NCBI GenBank assembly: GCA_014529385.2
Contig: CM043943.1
Span: 97,242,355 to 97,306,354, forward strand
Direction of reading: 5' to 3'
DNA length: 64,000 nt
Source: Adiantum capillus-veneris
Lineage: Eukaryota; Streptophyta; Polypodiopsida; Polypodiales; Pteridaceae
Shown here: one piece after another, positions 10,277 to 20,837 of the stretch
Position numbering within the stretch: the first letter of the stretch is position 1
Layout: every line of letters starts with the position of its first letter
Position numbers and translations under genes: made by a program
The notes under the pieces: generated by a model
Databases searched by the model: none
Seen by the model: only the letters and a program-made list of their open reading frames with translations
Told to the model about the DNA's origin: nothing

Positions 10277-11081
10277 GGTTACAAGGGATCAAGACTCATC
10301 ACAATATTATTCAGATAGAGAAAAGGTGACAACCTCTTGATTAATAAAAACACGAGTAATTGACCATACTACAACAGTGTGCCCTTTCCAAATCATATAA
10401 AGATATTTCTTGCAAAAGCTTTTTAAGGTAAGGGTTTCCTCTATACCTGTCACCATCACAGCCAATTAAAAAAAAATCCATTAGTCAGTGGGAGACAGGT
10501 GTCACAAAGAAAAACCCACTTGTTATAGATGTCAACCAAAAATTGCAATGCAAAGAAAAAATCCTCATGAAAAGAGGCTAGCACTTGTGTAATGCTCTCC
10601 ATAGCTGTTGGATTGTGGTGTATGTATGAAAAGGGGCCCAACAACTGCTCTGTGAAGCCAAAGGTGGTATTATCATACACTAGCACTTGAATGTAATACG
10701 TCTCTTCTTGCACAGGGTCCATACAAGGCATCTCTTTTAAAGCCATAGCTAAGCATGCATAAGGTAATGGGGGAGTGGCACCACTCCTCAGCCAGGCCAG
10801 AGAAAACGTCTTTCTGTGGGGGCTGCCATATGTAGGAGACCCCATATAAACGCAGGGCATATCTGCCAAGTGAGGGGAGAAAATACCCGTCGTGCCAAAA
10901 TGATGGCCTTCCCACACGTATAATAGTATGCATGAGATAATTATGTACTTAGCTTGTTCTAGGCTTTTCCAAAAATTTCTAGAGAGTGCTAAGGGGAGTA
11001 TCCCATGGACCAAGACAGTAACAAGTAATTTAATTACTGGTGCACCTGCCCATGAGGTTATAAACCCAAAAGTTTTATAGG
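10267..11081 (-). repeat. terminal direct repeat, downstream copy (pseudo-LTR)
   Basis: About 815 bp matching 13816-14634 at roughly 92-95 percent by eye, including the 3' untranslated part. It encodes the C-terminal segment described at 10456-11115. Confidence 0.9.
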
Positions 11082-11115
11082 CAGGGTGTGTGAATCCCTC
11101 CATCCAATCCCGCAC
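10456..11115 (-). CDS. PLE C-terminal segment with GIY-YIG-like motif
   Basis: 219 codons. Near residues 75-100 the frame reads GIFSPHLADMPCVYMGS, that is GI(F), ten residues, YMG, followed by an Arg (SPHRKT). This matches the spacing of the GIY-YIG nuclease core, which Penelope-like elements carry beside RT. The following part (LPYACLAMALKEMPCMD, YYIQVLVYDN, LLGPFSYIHH) I do not recognise. The upstream terminal copy (14039-14470) keeps this frame open through the same region, with conservative replacements. The RT frame stops just upstream at 11158, so the domain is now separated from it. Assignment as endonuclease is inference from spacing and context. Confidence 0.5.
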   Translation of the reverse strand: MRDWMEGFTHPAYKTFGFITSWAGAPVIKLLVTVLVHGILPLALSRNFWKSLEQAKYIIISCILLYVWEGHHFGTTGIFSPHLADMPCVYMGSPTYGSPHRKTFSLAWLRSGATPPLPYACLAMALKEMPCMDPVQEETYYIQVLVYDNTTFGFTEQLLGPFSYIHHNPTAMESITQVLASFHEDFFFALQFLVDIYNKWVFLCDTCLPLTNGFFFNWL

Positions 11116-11157
11116 TAAGGATAGAGAGGGGACACTAGGCCCCCTCTTATGGGGGTC

Positions 11158-11757
11158 CTAGTGCCCATCACTTAGAGACAATATGTGAAGAAGTGCTTTA
11201 GGATCACAAGTAAATATGGAGTAAAAATAACCTTGTAGGGTCTGCCTGATCAATCTCCGTAATTTTGCCTTTTCAAAACCATTTCTACAAAAAGTAGCTA
11301 CTAGCTGGTGGATGTCCATAGATGCATTAAGGGGATTTGAGTTGCAAAAAAGAATAGGCTTTAGCTGTGAGAGGATGACTTTGTGTGCCCAATTGCTAGG
11401 TCTATTGCTAGCTCTATGGATGTATTTTATGGGAGTCATTTGGATGGATGTATGGTTCTTAGCTAGAGCTTTCTGAAATTTTCCATCATTTATGGATAGG
11501 GAAAGATTTAGGAATGTTGTTTCTGTATCTTTCTTTCCTTCAATTGTGATCTCTTTTGGGTAAATTCCTTCCTTGGTAATGAACCATTCTGGTCTTTGAC
11601 AATCTATCCATAGGATGTCATCAAAATATCTAAACGGGGTAGCTAACTCAATTAACATTGCCCCAGTGGTTGGAGATAGTAACATCTTCTCATAGTATTT
11701 GTACTCCAAAGCATGTAAATAAAGATTACACCATATAGGTGAACATGCAAGCCCCAT
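11158..11757 (-). CDS. PLE reverse transcriptase, palm C-part and thumb
   Basis: 199 codons starting at the MGLACSPIWCNLYLHALE block. FRYFDDILWI at about residues 43-52 is the catalytic box with two adjacent aspartates. The thumb region has the Penelope-type FLNLSLS...IKYIHRASNRPSNW pattern and ends in FCRNGFEKAKLRRLIRQTL. The preceding RT blocks are in the neighbouring frame at 11788-12693. Confidence 0.75.
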   Translation of the reverse strand: MGLACSPIWCNLYLHALEYKYYEKMLLSPTTGAMLIELATPFRYFDDILWIDCQRPEWFITKEGIYPKEITIEGKKDTETTFLNLSLSINDGKFQKALAKNHTSIQMTPIKYIHRASNRPSNWAHKVILSQLKPILFCNSNPLNASMDIHQLVATFCRNGFEKAKLRRLIRQTLQGYFYSIFTCDPKALLHILSLSDGH

Positions 11758-11787
11758 GGGGATCGCATTAGTTTGTTGGTAGAACTT

Positions 11788-12693
11788 TTAGTAACATTGA
11801 ATGTACATATGGTACATCAACCAAGTATTGGTCCTAATTACATCATCAAGGGAGAAGGAGAACCCATTCATATATTTGGTTTTTGACCAAGTCCCCTCTT
11901 GACAGAAAGTAGGGAAGTTTTGGAAAGAAATGTAGGAAGTATTTGATCTTTGGAAAGCACAACGAATGAGGTGATTATTGAGAGGGGTTAGACCCATATC
12001 TCCATTATGGGGGATATTCTCATAACATTTCTTAATGTCTGCTGAGTAGAATATGCTAGCTCCCTTTGGTAGGTTAATTACGCAATCATAGATGGATTCA
12101 ATAATCCACCAGGATTGTATGCTTAAGTTATGGCATAGAAGAGCTTTTTGGTTAAGTGCCCTAGCTCTTTGTTTTAGAATAGGTAGGAAAGTCTTCAAGA
12201 GGCATGTCATAAGCAACGAGGCTTCTAAATAAATACTAGAAGCACCACAAGTTAGCCATCTAAAACTATTCTTGTGTATTTTAAATGATGCCATTAGAAA
12301 GGGCAAAGGAGCCGAGGATGGTAAGTTCATCTTTTTAAGCTTATCTATGATAGCATAAGAAGGGTCCTGCGAGCAAGCACTGAAATCACTACAGGTGAGT
12401 CTGCGTTGAATCTGCTCTTGTATTAGTACTTTACAAATAAAAAGAGGGTTGTTTGGGGCTTTGTCAACATATGTAATAATATATTGATGTTTAAAAGAGG
12501 AGAATATGACATTCATGTCTACAGCAACATCATAACCAAACTTCTGGGGTAACCATTGCAGACAATAATCATAAAAAGATTGCTTAACCGAGTTGATATC
12601 CAGAATTGGAGGTAAGACGACTATCTTATCAGCAAGCAGTTTTAACAAGACCATATACAGTTCATTAAAAGCCTCATGTAGATCAGGGGGCAA
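11788..12693 (-). CDS. PLE reverse transcriptase, fingers and palm N-part
   Basis: 301 codons. TYVDKAPNNPLFICK at about residues 74-88 matches the Penelope-type block that begins with a conserved DK and ends with CK. LPFLMASFKIHKNSFRWLTC is the block usually read as P-KiHK-p-R-I. FYSADIKKCYENIPH gives the first catalytic Asp (SADIKKCY). Together these define a PLE-type RT. The frame ends shortly before the palm C-part ORF. Confidence 0.75.
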   Translation of the reverse strand: MPPDLHEAFNELYMVLLKLLADKIVVLPPILDINSVKQSFYDYCLQWLPQKFGYDVAVDMNVIFSSFKHQYIITYVDKAPNNPLFICKVLIQEQIQRRLTCSDFSACSQDPSYAIIDKLKKMNLPSSAPLPFLMASFKIHKNSFRWLTCGASSIYLEASLLMTCLLKTFLPILKQRARALNQKALLCHNLSIQSWWIIESIYDCVINLPKGASIFYSADIKKCYENIPHNGDMGLTPLNNHLIRCAFQRSNTSYISFQNFPTFCQEGTWSKTKYMNGFSFSLDDVIRTNTWLMYHMYIQCY

Positions 12694-13090
12694 GATGGAT
12701 GTGGTTTAACCCCATCATGAATATTCTTTTAATCTCTTGAGGAACAAGTAGACGCTCCACACCAGCCAACACATGACCAAGGTTAGGAACAAAACCAGGG
12801 TCAGAAGGGGTGCAATTACAAGAGAAAGGTTCAGCTTTGGAAGTAAACACACATTTCTGATAAAAATGTAAAAGCTTTAAGGAAGGTTTGAAGCCCCATG
12901 TGAACATACATTTTTCCCATGAAGGGGATAACTCAAAGTTTAATCCAAAAAAGAACACCCCAAAAAAAGATCTTAGACTAGGTAAGTCCATCAAAGAGTT
13001 GTAGTACAAAATGTTAACAAAAAGGCGATCCATTTTCTTTTGCAAGGGGGCTAGAGATAATCGTCCAGCAGGATCCTTTGAAACCTGCAT
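12683..13090 (-). CDS. PLE region upstream of RT with CxC and GHV motifs
   Basis: 135 codons, overlapping the RT frame by 11 bp. It contains FSCNCTPSD followed by NLGHVLAGVERLLV. I recall a CxC then GHV.tG pattern in some animal PLE-type proteins, just before the DK block. If that is right it may point to the CxC-bearing PLE branch (Naiad/Chlamys group), but those carry GIY-YIG at the N-terminus, which does not fit the C-terminal motif seen here. The subfamily is left open. Confidence 0.45.
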   Translation of the reverse strand: MQVSKDPAGRLSLAPLQKKMDRLFVNILYYNSLMDLPSLRSFFGVFFFGLNFELSPSWEKCMFTWGFKPSLKLLHFYQKCVFTSKAEPFSCNCTPSDPGFVPNLGHVLAGVERLLVPQEIKRIFMMGLNHIHLAP

Positions 13091-13277
13091 AAGGGATCAA
13101 ACATTAGCCATAGAGAAGTGATTTAGCACTCGGGAGGCAGCTCCTGTTAAAAGCCTGTTGTGCTCGACCATTAGAGTTGGCAAATGGTTGTCCAAGGTTT
13201 ATAGGGAAGTGGGGGGTATTAGAGGTTGTAGGTGTCATGCAGCTACCAACGGAGTCTATTGGTGATGTGGAAATAGA

Positions 13278-13768
13278 TCACCAATAGACTTCTAGCAGTC
13301 GGGCAGGGATGTAAGGATCAGTGTAGGTCTCAAAGGTCTTCTTAGCAATACCAAGGGAGGGGCTATTGCTGGAGAATTTTTGTGTAGTGATGGCCATCTC
13401 ATCCTCATCTAGTCCATCAGGAATTAGCCAATCTGCTGAGGTGGTGGGGGGTGACATAGATAAGGAGGGAGCACCTTGGAGAATGTGTTTCTTCCTTTGC
13501 TTGATAAGAGGGTTGTTACGCACTTTCTTTCCATGCATGTCCAAGCCAAAACCAGTAAATAAGTGGCACCATCCACAGCCAGAGCAGCCTTATCTGCATC
13601 CATTAAGGCTTTATGAAAGGATGGATCCTTAATGCAGAGGAGTAAGCCTTGCACAATGGATGGAGGAGCCGGTAGGCTGCTATCATATCCAAGAGTAGCA
13701 AGTGCATTATCCCATCCATTTAAGCTTGCCTGTAGAAAAATATTATTAGTGAGCTGAGAGGGAAGCAA
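13278..13768 (-). CDS. PLE N-terminal frames, function unknown
   Basis: Two overlapping frames, 13424-13768 (114 codons, starting MLPSQLTNNIFLQASLNGWD) and 13278-13544 (88 codons). They lie between the upstream terminal repeat and the CxC region, so they probably belong to the 5' part of the element's protein. No motif is recognised. Confidence 0.3.
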
Positions 13769-13815
13769 TCAGTAAGTTAAAGATGATAGGTAGTTTATAC
13801 AAATTACTATCACCA

Positions 13816-14634
13816 TGAGTGTGTGTGTAGGTTACAAGGGATCAAGGCTCATCACAATATTAACTAGATAGATAAAAGGTGACAATCTCTTATTAACAAA
13901 AACACCAATAATTGACCATACTACAACAGTGTGCCCTTTCCAAATCATATAAAGATATTTCTTGCAGAAGCTTTTAAAGGTAAGGGTTTCCTCTATACCT
14001 GTCACCGTCACATCCAATTAAAAAAAAAAATCCATTAGTCAGTGGAAGACAGGTGTCACAAAGAAAAACCCACGTGTTATAGATGTCAACCAAAAATTGC
14101 AATGCAAAGAAAAAATCTCATGAAAGGAGGCTAGCACCTGTGTAATGATCTCCATAGCTATTGGACTGTGGTGTATGTATGAAAACGGGCCCAACAACTG
14201 CTCTGTGAAGCCAAAGGTGGTATTGTCATACACTAGCACTTGAATGTAATACATCTCTTCTTGCACTAGGTCCATACAAGGCATCTCTTTTAAAGCCATA
14301 GCTAAGCATGCATAAGGTAGTGAGGGAGTGGCACCACTCCTCCGCCAGGCCAAAGAAAACGTTTTCCTATGGGGGCTACCATATGTAGGAGACCCCATAC
14401 AAACGCGGGGCATATCTACCAAGTGAGGGGAGAAAATACCCATCGCGCCAAAATGATGGTCTTCCCACACGTATAATAGTATGCGTGAGATAATTATGTA
14501 CTCAGTCTGTACTAGGCTTTTTCAAAAATTTCTAGAGAGTGCTAAGGGGAGTATCCCATGGACCAAGAGAGTAACAAATAATCTAATTACTAGTGCACCT
14601 GCACATGAGGTTATAAACCCAAAAGTTTTACAGG
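13816..14634 (-). repeat. terminal direct repeat, upstream copy (5'-truncated)
   Basis: 819 bp matching 10267-11081. Its far edge at 14634 is where similarity ends, directly against (TG)n and (GA)n. It carries the C-terminal frame (14039-14470) and the 3' untranslated part, so it is the tail of a truncated upstream copy placed head-to-tail with the main copy. Confidence 0.9.
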
Positions 14635-14636
14635 TT

Positions 14637-15069
<433 letters not shown>

Positions 15070-15102
15070 AGTCTGAGACAGTGAGACGACTCATGGCATC
15101 AT

Positions 15103-15452
15103 CACTACAAGTTTCAGACTCTTTTCTATTGTTGAGAAAAAGGGCTCTTTTACACCTATTTTCACACTACCAACTAGGAAAAACCTGACAATAGAGGATT
15201 ATTAGCGATGTAAAAAGTGAGTTTTTTGCGTGTAAAAATGATTTTTTACTATATGAAAGTGTTTTTTACTATGTGAAAGCGGGTTGTCACGTTGTTATGA
15301 CAACCCAGACAGTGGGGGAAAAAAATTACGTTCGAAAACTTGTTTTTCTCACCCAAAAATTCGCACAAAAACTATGTTTCCCACCCACCTGATGGGAATT
15401 GTGTTTTTCCCGTTCCTTTTCTCAGGTAGAAAAGAGTCTGAAACTTGTAGTG
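15103..15452. mobile_element. CACTA-type MITE, 350 bp, perfect 25-bp TIRs
   Basis: The element begins CACTACAAGTTTCAGACTCT (15103) and ends with its exact reverse complement at 15452; the inverted repeat is perfect for 25 bp. Flanking trinucleotides are CAT and TAT, close to the 3-bp target duplication of CACTA elements. Inside is a perfect 9-bp hairpin (GGGTTGTCA at 15281, TGACAACCC at 15298). No coding capacity. It sits between a (GA)n and a (TG)n tract. Confidence 0.85.
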
Positions 15453-15479
15453 TATATGTGTGCACAGCCTGTATGTGTG

Positions 15480-15538
15480 CCAATGTGTGTGTGTGTGTGG
15501 GTGTGTGTGTGTGTGTGAGAGAGAGAGATAGAGAGAGA
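15480..15538. repeat. (TG)n(GA)n compound microsatellite
   Basis: TG run followed on the same strand by a GA run, just after the MITE. Confidence 0.9.
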
Positions 15539-15666
15539 CTCAGTGAGCACTAGTGACTCTGAGAGTGATGAGCGGCTCTTGGCGGAGTCCATGAGAGTGC
15601 TTGCTTGAAAAAGCCTAGGTTTAGAGTAATCCCACCAACTAAGTTTAACCTCTACATTTTAAATAT

Positions 15667-16166
15667 GGAAAAATTATCAGAATACCCCTCTAGTTTCTGG
15701 AGATTCCCAAAATATCCCTAAAATCTCAAAAATTTCCAAAATACCCCCAATATTTTGTCATAAATTCCCAAAACGACCCTCAAATTTTCCAAAATTCCCA
15801 AAATACCCTTGATTGTGAGATTAATTTCTCCAAAGATAAAAATTTTTTTGTAGCTTTTTATAAGAAGACTTGATTGTTTATCAATACAAGATAGTAAAAC
15901 TAGAATTTGAGTTGGTTATGTAGGCTTTGGAGATGAATTGCTTCATTATTTTTAGACATAATTGCCCTTTTTGCAAGGTAATTAGGTAATTTGTGACAAA
16001 TTACATGCTAAGCACTCAAAAATAATGTCAATTCTCAAAAGGAAATAAAGATTAGAAAATCTTGAACAATCCAACCAAAATGGATACAAGGGTATTTTGG
16101 GAATTTTAAAAATTTGAGGGGTATTTTAGGAATCACAAATCAGAGGGGTATTTTGATAATTTTTTC
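15667..16166. mobile_element. AT-rich foldback element, copy 1
   Basis: About 500 bp. The two ends are inverted copies over roughly 75 bp and consist of repeated words of the ATTCCCAAAATACCC type (left) and GGGTATTTTGGGAATTT (right). The outer end reads GGAAAAATTATCAGAATACC. Copy 2 at 28045-28490 shares ends and centre (GAATTGCTTCATTATTTTTAG). No ORF. Probably a non-autonomous DNA transposon; target duplications are not clear. Confidence 0.7.
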
Positions 16167-17952
16167 TTTCAATATTTTAGTGAGAAAACCTACAAAATTT
16201 AGACTATGGTCATGCAAGGCATAGTTATTCGTTGGGATAACTATCTGTTACTAAGCCTTCCCTCAATAATGGCGGGCAACAAAAGTCCTCAGCATGGTCA
16301 CATGGGGCATTGTCAGCAGGTGGCAAGTACCTGCAATTGGAGATTCACAATGAGGGGGATGGGTGTTGATAAAAGGTAGTTGTAGGTTGTCAAGCCTAGC
16401 AGGAGGGAGCACAGTGCTGACAATGGGGGCCCATCTTCAGGCAGCGAGAGGTATGATTGGCTACACCTTTTTGGTAAGTAGATTTTTTATTTATTTTTAT
16501 TTTTTTAATTTCATTCATGAATGCTCCCAAAAGGTTGCCTTGCAACTATGCGCATAGCTGCAAAACATTGGACATAGTTCTACCGTGCTGCCTCCATTTT
16601 CTTATGTGAGTCGTGACCATGACGGAGGCTTAGTTATGTGTCAAATGTACTTAAAATCAATCCTCGTGTGACCACGTCCTTAATCAGTTTACCTTGAAAA
16701 TTTCTCACATATAGGTTTGCCAAAATTTTCGGGGAAAAAAATTTCGAGCGCTGCTGCCAGTGCACGGGGTGAGAGAGAGAGAGAGAGAGAGACTGGGCAA
16801 TGGAAGTGCTCAAAGAGAAAGAGAGTTTGCTAGCTAATGTTCAGGAAAAGTGTGTCTGACCTTGCAATTGTGCAACCTGAGAACAAGAGGAAAAGGAAAA
16901 ACACCGCCTACATTTTGAGGAAATTAGTTTTAAAATGTAAAAAATTAGCTCATTAATTCCTTTTGGAACACTCACCAAAAGGAATTGGATAAGGTTCTAA
17001 AAATGGAATTTCAGAGCACTGGTGAGAACGCTCCATTGTTTGTGTTTCCAAGACACACACACAGAGGCAAAAATCTCCAACCAAGAGCTTGCTCCCATAG
17101 GCCACAGAGAGAAATGTTGGAAGTTGTGTTTGACAACAACCAACGAGTTGAGTTCGACGACAACCAATGATTCTTGGCTAAAGTTGAGAAGGAACATCTC
17201 GCATCATGGTATCATCTGTGCATCGGGACGATATACACAATTCCCACAGACATCCTCTTTGCGAGGTGAGCATAGTACCTTGGCCTTCTTTGTTAACCGC
17301 ATTCTTTTAGAGGTAGCTGGAAGGTTTCTACAAGAAATTTCTCTATGTGTAGGTTTTCTCGCCTTCAAACTTAAAATTTAGTGTTAAAACCTTAAAAAAC
17401 TTAGTTGGGATTACACTAACCCAGGTTTTTCAAGCAATAGTGGATACACGATCCTCTTTCTAAAACTTGAAAAACCTACATATGATAAATTTTAGAGGTG
17501 AATTGACTACATTCAAAGGTTTTTGCACTAAACTTTTCTCACCTTCAAATTTAAAATTTAGAGGTAGGCGGGGTTACACTAAGCCTAGGTTTTTTCGAGC
17601 ACTAGATAGTACACAATTCTTTCCCTTCAAAAATAATATGTAGAGGTAAATGTCAACATGTCTAGGTGGAATTACATTGCACCTATGTTTTCTCTAACAC
17701 TGCGATATGCAAACAAAATATCACTAATGCATATTAGAGGCACTGCTCGAAAAATACATGTTAAAGGCAATGCTACTTTATAGAACTAAATCACTCCTAA
17801 TGCATATCAACTGAAGTGCTCCTACAAAACACAATAAAGGTACCAAAACACAATAAAGGTCGTGCTACTTCATAGAAATAAAACATACCTAATCTCTCTA
17901 TAGTGTATAGGATGGAGATTAAAATTGTTGAGGAAGGAGAGGGCCTCCACAT
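16167..17952. other. intergenic, no gene found
   Basis: No frame here has recognisable coding sequence. A (GA)n tract lies at 16772-16792. 17380-17700 carries two or three degenerate copies of a word around TCACCTTCAAATTTAAAATTTAGAGGTA, with nearby CCTAGGTTTTT. The same word recurs at 15600-15660, 23710-23840 and 32440-32540, so it is a dispersed AT-rich repeat. Confidence 0.5.
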
Positions 17953-19458
17953 TGGAAAGGGGGAAGACGGAAAACCACCAGCACATTAACTGAATGCCTC
18001 TCTATACCCCAGTGATCTGACAGCACCTCTATCCCCTAGCAAACACACACCTAGAATCACAATCTAGCAATGATTATGATCCAAGCCCAATCCCAACCAA
18101 CCCCGTCTATATACATCCATTCACAAGGCACATCATCATGGTTAACCTCTCAGAACACCTCATAGCCGCACACCTATGATAGAAAATAGATTAACCCATG
18201 CAGATGCTTTCAAGATCACACATCCACTCTATCACAATCTACTCAACTTTATGGCATACACAAACTTTTTGAGATCATTGGCTTATACAACATTTGAATA
18301 GATAATCCTCACATACGAGAACTAATTAGATTTATGAAACCCCCATAAGCATGTGTGTTAGGGTAAAAAAAGTGATATATGTGATATATGTTCACTAAAA
18401 CAACAAGTACTGAAGGACTTCAAGACAGATATGCTCCAATTTTTTCACCTCTTGAATCCACTCTCGCTTTAAACCAGTGATGATTTGCAACCTCCCACTA
18501 CCTCCTTGTTCATGTTCCTTGGCGGCCTCCTGCAACTGCAGGCCCTTCTGTCCCCTTGTAGCAGCGCCCCTTGTCCTCTCCAACTAGCAAGCACTTCCTT
18601 CCTCCACGCCACTGGCCGGCCCTTGGCCCTCGGTGTCAACCCTCCACAGGCTACTCTCTGCCCTCCTCCTCTGCAGCCCCCTGGCCGCCCTTGATACCCT
18701 ACTGTAGCAGCCTGCGGCCCTTGTGTGGCCCTCACTGAATATGGAAACCCTCCCTTTCGACGCTCCTTGTGAGCTCCCTTGTGATGCTCACAATCACACC
18801 CCCAAGCCTCATACCTTCCATGGTGGCCCCTCAGGCGGCCCTCTCGTGTCTGTAGCCGGCCATACCGCGGCTCTCCAAAACAATGCCACCCCCTCTGCAA
18901 CACCCCGTGGATGTCCTCTTCAATGGCCTTGCTGCCCTGCCTGCCATAGATGGCGCACCCCTGGCTACCTTCCACTCATGCGGAGCCCAAGTGGCCACAC
19001 TTCCTTCAAGCAACCCGTCACCATGCATCCGCTCTGCAGGTCGCTTTTTTTTTTTCTTAATAGCTCTTAAAATCTTTTGGGCTTGGCCCCCCTTTCACAC
19101 GGTTGCATGCTTCCAATTGTCGATGTCCACCTCGAGAGCAATCCACATAAAATTGAGCAAAGACTAGGCCGCCCATCTACAACAGACAGTTTCTCCATGG
19201 TATAGCTTTTCCGAATAGACCCAAACTTGAACCTGTACGAAACACCAAAAAACCGACTCTTCGAGCCTTCTCACTTCCGCCGATCAGTAGTGCTAAAACT
19301 TGCCCTGACCTTCGAACAACCACATTTAGCATACACATCCTGGCAATGTCAGCCATACCTTGCATCAAGTAGCCGCTGAAGCACTTTGCCATCTTCTTGC
19401 AAATATCCATGTACAAGATTTCCAGCTCTCCCTGGGCCGACCAAAACTAGGTGCACCA
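17953..19458 (-). repeat. LTR (3' LTR on the minus strand)
   Basis: Direct repeat of 21593-23081. Its GC-rich core (18480-19020) is unlike the surrounding AT-rich DNA. Boundaries were chosen from the TG...CA ends and the edges of similarity. Confidence 0.8.
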
Positions 19459-19678
19459 TCATTTCCCACCCCCTCGTTGAGCATTCATGCTCAACCATAG
19501 CTTTATTTAGGTAAAATAGGACTACATATTGAGAAAATGTAACATAGCTACATAGACTGCATAAGAAAAAATGATAATATAGCGACTATATAGATAGGAT
19601 GGAGATACAGAGGAAACCATCTGCTATTGCATCACCCGCCAGGGTCAAATGGAAAGCTCACAACTTCCCTAATCATAG

Positions 19679-20836
19679 TTAACGATCCACCTGGATCAAA
19701 AACAAAACAATGGCTATGGCCATCCACCTGTAAAACATGCACATTGAAGCCTCTCTTTGCATGTGCAATCCCAAAATAGGCCACCCTTCCAGCTCTTCAT
19801 AGCATTGAGCTTTGTCACCCTGCATCCATAATCCTTCGTGCCAACCAGAAACAAGCTTTCGACCACTTGAAGCATTGGTACCATAAGTAGCTATCATGTC
19901 ACTTGTTAGAGAACTCTCCGTAGTATAGTCTTCTTCAGTAAAAACCTCGCCACTAACACAAAGACACCTGTAAAGCAACCTCCAATAACACATGTATCCA
20001 TAGCAGCACATAAAATAGCAAGACCCTGCCATTTTCCTCCACCTGCTGCCTAGCCAAGCAAACCTGATCCCTTTGCAAACTTGTATCCAAACCCTCTAAA
20101 AACGGCTCCAAGGCCACCTTTTCATACTCAAGAGCATAACCTGCTTGAGCTTGAACCTGTTCAAATACCTCATCACCTGCAAGGTTGGTGTCAGCTTCCT
20201 CATTGCATGGAGGACCACTCTCATAGGCTGTACCTGTATCAGTTTCCATAGAGTCAGCTGCCATAGCTAACTCTCCATGGCCACACACAAACTTTGAAAC
20301 TTTAAAGTACCCCTCTACATGCTCACCAGGGCAAGGTTGCCCCACTCCCTGCATAGACAAATCACTTCGACATACCTCTGTTTGTGCTTCTAGCTTCTGC
20401 AAGTCATCCTCGAAAACCTGCTCTTCAATCAAACTGGATGCACAATCAAACCATACCTCTTCCTCCAATAGGGACTCACCATCACACGACGTTTGATAGG
20501 GCTGCTCGTCTGGCAGATTCACACAAGGTGAAACACTTACACCTCTTCGACCTTTAGCCGGCTGGCAGGCAACTCACATACATTGTTCATCACTTCATCC
20601 ACATTAAAAACATCATAAGTCTCATACCTAGAAGACATGGACTCCGTCTCCCATGTAGCATCTGTGTCTAAACTGTTGTTGGAGCTATGAGAACTGTCGG
20701 ACTCCTCTTTTGAACTTACCAATTCTTGCACCACTGCTACCTTCCTCGCTGTTGGTTCTGGAACTGACACATCTTCTTTAAGATCTTCTACCACCTCACT
20801 CTCTTGAGGAAGCAAACTAGGTGGCACCCTGAACAT
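19679..20836 (-). CDS. acidic frames inside the gag-only LTR element
   Basis: Three adjoining frames: 20537-20836 (99 codons, with SSKEESDSSHSSNNSLDTD), 19953-20522 (189 codons, rich in Glu) and 19679-20032 (117 codons). They lie between gag and the downstream LTR, where pol would be expected. No protease, RT or zinc-knuckle motif can be seen. Origin unknown. Confidence 0.4.
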
Positions 20837-20837
20837 A

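Larger units (their letters stand above)
10267..14634 (-). mobile_element. Penelope-like retroelement with 0.8-kb direct terminal repeats
   Basis: On the minus strand the order is: a 5'-truncated copy of the element's end (14634-13816), N-terminal coding region (13768-12683), reverse transcriptase (12693-11158), then the same end again (11081-10267). The RT has an MGLACSPIWCNLYLHALE block, a YFDD catalytic box (FRYFDDILWI) and a thumb reading LNLSLS...TSIQMTPIKYIH...ASNRPSNWAHKVILSQL...NGFEKAKLRRLI. These are the Penelope-type blocks and differ from LINE or LTR RTs. Penelope-like elements (PLEs) are known to form head-to-tail partial dimers whose repeated ends are called pseudo-LTRs, which fits this layout. 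A GIY-YIG-like pattern lies in the terminal repeat. The coding region is spread over several frames, so this copy is decayed. Confidence 0.78.

Noticed and set aside
10267-14634. LTR retrotransposon with 0.8-kb LTRs
   Set aside because: Repeats contain coding sequence, there is no primer site or integrase, and the RT blocks are Penelope-type.
18395-19167. GC-rich frames of 60-168 codons on both strands
   Set aside because: They lie within an LTR (17953-19458) and recur broken in the partner LTR; no domain is visible.
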